Below, piece by piece: positions 4,566-5,298 of a stretch of DNA of 5,298 bases. Source of the stretch: Ruminococcus sp. (GTDB taxonomy: Bacteria > Bacillota > Clostridia > Oscillospirales > Ruminococcaceae); assembly GCA_003446315.1 (NCBI GenBank), contig DMBA01000148.1, positions 1-5,298 on the forward strand. The letters are read 5' to 3'. The notes below the pieces were generated by a model. The model was not told where the DNA came from, searched no databases, and was given only the letters and a program-made list of their open reading frames with translations. Both the position numbers and the translations under genes were made by a program. The first letter of the stretch is position 1; the number at the start of each line of letters is the position of its first letter.

Positions 4566-5298
4566 CCATAAATCGGATAATCAAAATATGCATGCGCGCT
4601 GCGGCGATCATCAGAATCGTTCCGATGATAATTTGCAGCGGATATGTCCACATGACACCATCTTTTGAGACTAAAAAAACAAGGATGGTCAGGGCTGCTG
4701 CAGGCGGCAGATAGATGCCGATTTTCCGCATGATGCATGCAGTCATCAGCATCGCAGCAGATGCCGTCACAAAAACAGGCAGACCGCCGTAAACAGAAAG
4801 CGAAAGGCAGCCTGTCCCGACTGCTGCACAGCATCCGATCAGCAATACCGCTTTTGCCGGATGCAGTTTCTCCAATGTTTCCGGCTTCCGGAATTCGGTA
4901 AAAGCGACCAGAAGCGGCGGCGCAGCAAGCAGTTTCACGCCGCTGATGCATGCAGCAGCTATGACGGCAGAGCCGCAGACCCAGCACAGCAGCATATCTG
5001 CCTGATCCTGTTTTGATGGCTTCGGAAGCGGCGTAAATGCATGCTTTTCTACATATCCGAAACGTTCGGCAAGCAGGCGCATGCCCAGCACGGTCGCCGT
5101 CAGCAGAACGGCTGAGACCGGATATACGACCGATCTGCTTTGCAGCATCACCGGCAAGACCACCGCTGAGATCATCGGTGCAAATCCGGTCTGAGAGATC
5201 AGCAGCAGCAAAGACGCAATCAAAAATGCAAGCATCATTTGCAGCATCAACGGAAGCGGGATCAGCCGCACGATCAGCATACCGGTCACAGCGCCGAT
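4534..5298 (-). CDS. HPP-like integral membrane protein, 5' partial
   Basis: The frame is open to the window edge and the residues before the first possible start (I-G-A-V-T-G-M) read as mid-protein, so the true start is outside. About 254 residues are visible. Counting from the GTG at 5289, hydrophobic segments lie near 10-32, 36-50, 54-74, 98-122, 146-168, 171-187, 193-208 and 214-237, with a charged loop at 75-98. Two halves resemble each other: GFAPMISAVVLPV...YPVSAVLLTATVLGMRLL (35-73) and IYLPPAAALTILVFLV...YPLQIIIGTILMIAAARM (192-233). The LPPAAALTIL segment and an upstream APPLLVAFTEFRKPE (122-136) recall the HPP family, whose members are proposed transporters (nitrite in some plants and cyanobacteria). 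The substrate here is unknown. It converges on the hydrolase gene and is probably not functionally tied to it. Membrane location is secure; the family call is moderate. Confidence 0.75.
   Translation of the reverse strand: MGAVTGMLIVRLIPLPLMLQMMLAFLIASLLLLISQTGFAPMISAVVLPVMLQSRSVVYPVSAVLLTATVLGMRLLAERFGYVEKHAFTPLPKPSKQDQADMLLCWVCGSAVIAAACISGVKLLAAPPLLVAFTEFRKPETLEKLHPAKAVLLIGCCAAVGTGCLSLSVYGGLPVFVTASAAMLMTACIMRKIGIYLPPAAALTILVFLVSKDGVMWTYPLQIIIGTILMIAAARMHILIIRFMENRKLNTQHS

Overview
The window most likely comes from a fibre-degrading Ruminococcus or close relative (Oscillospiraceae, Bacillota). The main support is a secreted arabinan/arabinoxylan-type enzyme that combines a ricin-like sugar-binding domain with a type I dockerin and two family-43 glycoside hydrolase domains. 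AGGGGG-type Shine-Dalgarno sites and extended -10 promoters (TGnTATAAT) fit a Bacillota host. The genus is inferred from domain style and was not measured.

Layout. At the left edge, on the minus strand, lie the first 32 codons of a secreted protein (signal peptide), with a clear ribosome binding site and a promoter carrying a CCGG palindrome in its spacer. A strong minus-strand terminator (261-294) separates it from the next unit. Between this terminator and position 574 is a stretch without a recognised gene. It has its own promoter-like sequence and a 46-codon open frame whose stop codon sits just before the terminator. It may be a small transcript, a small gene or a gene remnant. At 575-1213 (minus) is a Sfp-type 4'-phosphopantetheinyl transferase, probably started at TTG.

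The 374-bp region 1214-1587 separates the transferase from the divergent hydrolase gene. It holds two 90-bp direct repeats (3 mismatches) with a 51-bp hairpin-rich spacer. They are bracketed by two outward-facing promoters that match at 29 of 36 positions, so the two genes may share control.

The plus-strand gene at 1588-4500 encodes the 970-residue enzyme: signal peptide, ricin-like domain, internal dockerin, GH43, bacterial Ig-like domain, GH43. Both catalytic triads are visible. The enzyme probably removes arabinose or related side chains from plant hemicellulose or pectin outside the cell, docked on a cellulosome scaffold. It converges on a minus-strand membrane protein gene that runs off the right edge (4534-5298) and resembles a tandemly duplicated HPP-type integral membrane protein. 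A 19-bp-stem bidirectional terminator serves both genes, and the membrane protein's stop codon lies in its loop.

No transposase, CRISPR array, tRNA or rRNA was seen. The features least explained by known genes are the duplicated 90-bp element between matched divergent promoters and the orphan small transcription unit at about 261-554.
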